Origin: Eubacterium sp.
GTDB lineage: Bacteria; Bacillota; Clostridia; Oscillospirales; Acutalibacteraceae
DNA: 6,660 nt
NCBI GenBank assembly: GCA_024696725.1
Contig: JAILGO010000068.1
Location: 1 to 6,660 of the forward strand
Direction: 5' to 3'
The position numbers were made by a program, and so were the translations under genes. The notes under the pieces are model-generated. The model saw only the letters and a program-made list of their open reading frames with translations, searched no databases and had not been told where the DNA came from. Shown in pieces: positions 5,198-6,660 of this stretch (position 1 is the first letter of the stretch; the number at the start of each line of letters is the position of its first letter).

Positions 5198-6484
5198 TTA
5201 TCCTGCTGAGGGTACTGCCTGTGAATCCTTAACCTCAACGCGCTTTATGTCGGCGCCGATTGCGGTTAATTTTTCAACGATTTTTTCGTAACCTCTGTCT
5301 ATATACTGAATGTTTTCAACGGTTGTAACGCCGGTTGCTATCATTCCCGCGATAATAAGCGCAGCGCCTGCTCTGAGGTCCGTCGCCTTAACCTCGCAGC
5401 CCGCGAGGCTCTTTACGCCCTCGATAACGGCAACCTTTCCGTCGACCTGAATGTTAGCGCCCATTCTGAGAAGCTGACCGACGTACTGAAAACGGTTATC
5501 CCATACGCTTTCCGAAAGGATACTCGTTCCCTCGGCGACTGAAAGAAGCACGCACATCTGGGGCTGCATATCCGTCGGGAAGCCGGGATGAGGCATAGTC
5601 TTAACGTTACATTTGTTGAGCTCCTTGAAACGGGTAACTCTTATAGCGTCGTCGTATTCAATAACCTCGGCGCCCGCCTCGATAAGCTTAGCGCTTATGG
5701 ATTCCATGTGCTTGGGGATAACGTTCTTAACGAGTACGTCTCCGCCGCAGGCAGCGGTAGCTACCATATAAGTTCCCGCTTCAATCTGGTCGGGAATAAT
5801 TGAATAGGTACAGCCGTGCATTTTTTCAACGCCGCGGATTTTAATAACGTCGGTACCCGCGCCTCTTACGTCTGCGCCCATAGTGTTAAGGAAGTTTGCA
5901 AGGTCAACGATGTGCGGCTCCTTAGCCGCGTTCTCGATAACCGTAAGTCCTCTTGCAAGTACAGCCGCAAGCATTACGTTAATAGTGGCACCGACCGATA
6001 CCTGGTCCATATAAACCGACGAGCCGATAAGCTTGTCGGCGTTTGCTACGACCATACCGTCTACCATATCGACGTCGGCACCGAGCATCTTAAAGCCCTT
6101 TATATGAAGGTCGATAGGTCTTACGCCGAAATTACATCCGCCGGGCATAGCGACCTCAGCCTTCTTGAATCTTCCGAGCATAGCGCCGATAAGATAATAG
6201 CTCGCTCTGAAATGAGAGGTAAGCTCGTAGGGAACGCTCTGGTACTTGATATCGGTTGTGTCGATTTCGACGGTGTCCTTATTGATAAGACGGACCTTAG
6301 CGCCGAGCGTGTCGAGTATTTCTATGATAAGCTGAACGTCGCTTATCTGAGGTATGTTTTCTATTCTTACGACTCCGTTTGCAAGAATAGCCGCGGGGAT
6401 AATAGCTACAGCCGCGTTTTTAGCGCCGCTTATAGTTACCTCGCCGAACAGCTCCTTGCCGCCGTTAATAACAAAATTTTCCAA
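5198..6484 (-). CDS. murA: UDP-N-acetylglucosamine 1-carboxyvinyltransferase MurA
   Basis: A 428-residue cytosolic enzyme that transfers enolpyruvate from phosphoenolpyruvate to UDP-GlcNAc, the first committed step of peptidoglycan synthesis. Key residues, by alignment with E. coli MurA from memory, are present: K22/N23 (GAKNA), R93, catalytic C117 in PGGCNFGVRPIDLHI, D305 in GFPTDMQPQ, R371 in DLRAGAALI and R397 in YIDRGYE. The catalytic residue is Cys, the fosfomycin-targeted form, not the Asp seen in resistant variants. The start is TTG: the protein begins MENFVINGGKELFGEVTISG and aligns without a gap to other MurA N-termini, and no upstream in-frame ATG or GTG is close. A TATAAT promoter lies about 90 bases upstream. 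Low-GC Gram-positives often have two murA genes; only one is seen here. Confidence 0.97.
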   Translation of the reverse strand: MENFVINGGKELFGEVTISGAKNAAVAIIPAAILANGVVRIENIPQISDVQLIIEILDTLGAKVRLINKDTVEIDTTDIKYQSVPYELTSHFRASYYLIGAMLGRFKKAEVAMPGGCNFGVRPIDLHIKGFKMLGADVDMVDGMVVANADKLIGSSVYMDQVSVGATINVMLAAVLARGLTVIENAAKEPHIVDLANFLNTMGADVRGAGTDVIKIRGVEKMHGCTYSIIPDQIEAGTYMVATAACGGDVLVKNVIPKHMESISAKLIEAGAEVIEYDDAIRVTRFKELNKCNVKTMPHPGFPTDMQPQMCVLLSVAEGTSILSESVWDNRFQYVGQLLRMGANIQVDGKVAVIEGVKSLAGCEVKATDLRAGAALIIAGMIATGVTTVENIQYIDRGYEKIVEKLTAIGADIKRVEVKDSQAVPSAG

Positions 6485-6492
6485 AATTTCAG

Positions 6493-6498
6493 CCCCCC
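6493..6498 (-). promoter_or_regulatory. Unusual G-run ribosome binding site of murA
   Basis: The minus strand has GGGGGG 8 bases before the TTG start of murA, in place of a normal AGGAGG. It can pair with the anti-Shine-Dalgarno CCUCC partly through G-U pairs. A CCC just upstream (CCCGAATCGGG) could fold back on it and weaken initiation. Confidence 0.6.
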
Positions 6499-6543
6499 GA
6501 TTCGGGTATATAATCTATCTATAGTAGTATTTAAAGTTTGAAA

Positions 6544-6565
6544 GTGTATATGTATGGAAATACAC
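6544..6565 (-). promoter_or_regulatory. Hairpin at the predicted 5' end of the murA leader
   Basis: GTGTAT (6544-6549) and ATACAC (6560-6565) are inverted, with an alternative tighter TGTAT/ATACA stem and GGAA loop inside (TTCC on the murA transcript). It starts at about the predicted murA transcription start, so it may form a 5'-terminal stem-loop in the mRNA. The stem is AT-rich and could be chance. Confidence 0.4.
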
Positions 6566-6572
6566 ATTAGAC

Positions 6573-6578
6573 ATTATA
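6573..6578 (-). promoter_or_regulatory. Probable murA promoter (-10 element)
   Basis: The minus strand has TGGTATAATG, a perfect TATAAT with the TG extended -10 dinucleotide. The -35 region is T-rich (around 6595-6600) without a good TTGACA match. The predicted start near 6566 gives a leader of about 80 bases. Confidence 0.6.
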
Positions 6579-6605
6579 CCAAATACTGTTTATAAAAGAA
6601 ATAAA

Positions 6606-6660
6606 AAGCAGGTCATTTTATCCGAAATGTAATTATTTTAAACAACTAAATAAGCAGGTC
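6606..6660. repeat. Short direct repeat AAGCAGGTC at the window edge
   Basis: AAGCAGGTC occurs at 6606-6614 and again at 6652-6660, 46 bp apart, with AT-rich sequence between. On the minus strand each copy reads GACCTGCTT followed by T-rich sequence, like the 3' arm of a terminator. The matching arm for the second copy may lie beyond the window end. Confidence 0.45.

Noticed and set aside
5816..6541. Long plus-strand open frame (241 codons) opposite murA
   Set aside because: It is fully antisense to a clear murA, has no recognisable motif and no good ribosome binding site; it is a by-product of murA codon use.
1..6660. CRISPR array, tRNA, rRNA or insertion sequence
   Set aside because: No regularly spaced repeats, cloverleaf pattern, rRNA-like sequence, transposase or terminal inverted repeats were seen.

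Overview
The window looks like a piece of chromosome from an anaerobic, Gram-positive gut-type Clostridium relative (Oscillospiraceae/Ruminococcaceae-like; this placement is an inference). The grounds are moderate GC content, strong Shine-Dalgarno sites (one gene starts at TTG), rho-independent terminators, a YycJ/WalJ-rlmH gene pair, a DUF4250 protein, and a secreted DUF4430/alpha-toroid surface protein with a lysine-rich fibronectin type III tail. No mobile element, CRISPR array, tRNA or rRNA gene was seen.

Region 1 (1-2340, minus strand) is the most interesting part. A secreted 670-residue protein lies behind a full cobalamin riboswitch with its own promoter, aptamer, antiterminator and intrinsic terminator. 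The protein combines a DUF4430 (transcobalamin C-terminal-like) beta domain with a terpene-cyclase-like alpha/alpha toroid. These are the two folds of mammalian intrinsic factor and transcobalamin, here in reversed order. The switch and the architecture together suggest a bacterial extracellular or surface cobalamin-binding protein.

Region 2 (2351-3882, plus strand) is divergent from region 1. A short two-gene operon encodes a membrane-embedded M28-family metallopeptidase and, overlapping its stop by one base, a 58-residue DUF4250 protein. The divergent promoters share an 11-bp near-direct repeat spaced 21 bp apart. A long bidirectional hairpin ends this operon and the converging one.

Region 3 (3877-6600, minus strand) is a housekeeping cluster in the order murA, walJ/yycJ-type metallo-beta-lactamase, rlmH. 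murA starts at TTG behind a run of six G. A terminator-like hairpin separates murA from the MBL gene, and the MBL and rlmH genes overlap by 4 bp (ATGA). The cluster links peptidoglycan precursor synthesis, a cell-wall/DNA-repair-associated nuclease-like protein and ribosome modification. The last 60 bp (6601-6660) hold only a short direct repeat that may be part of a terminator cut by the window edge.
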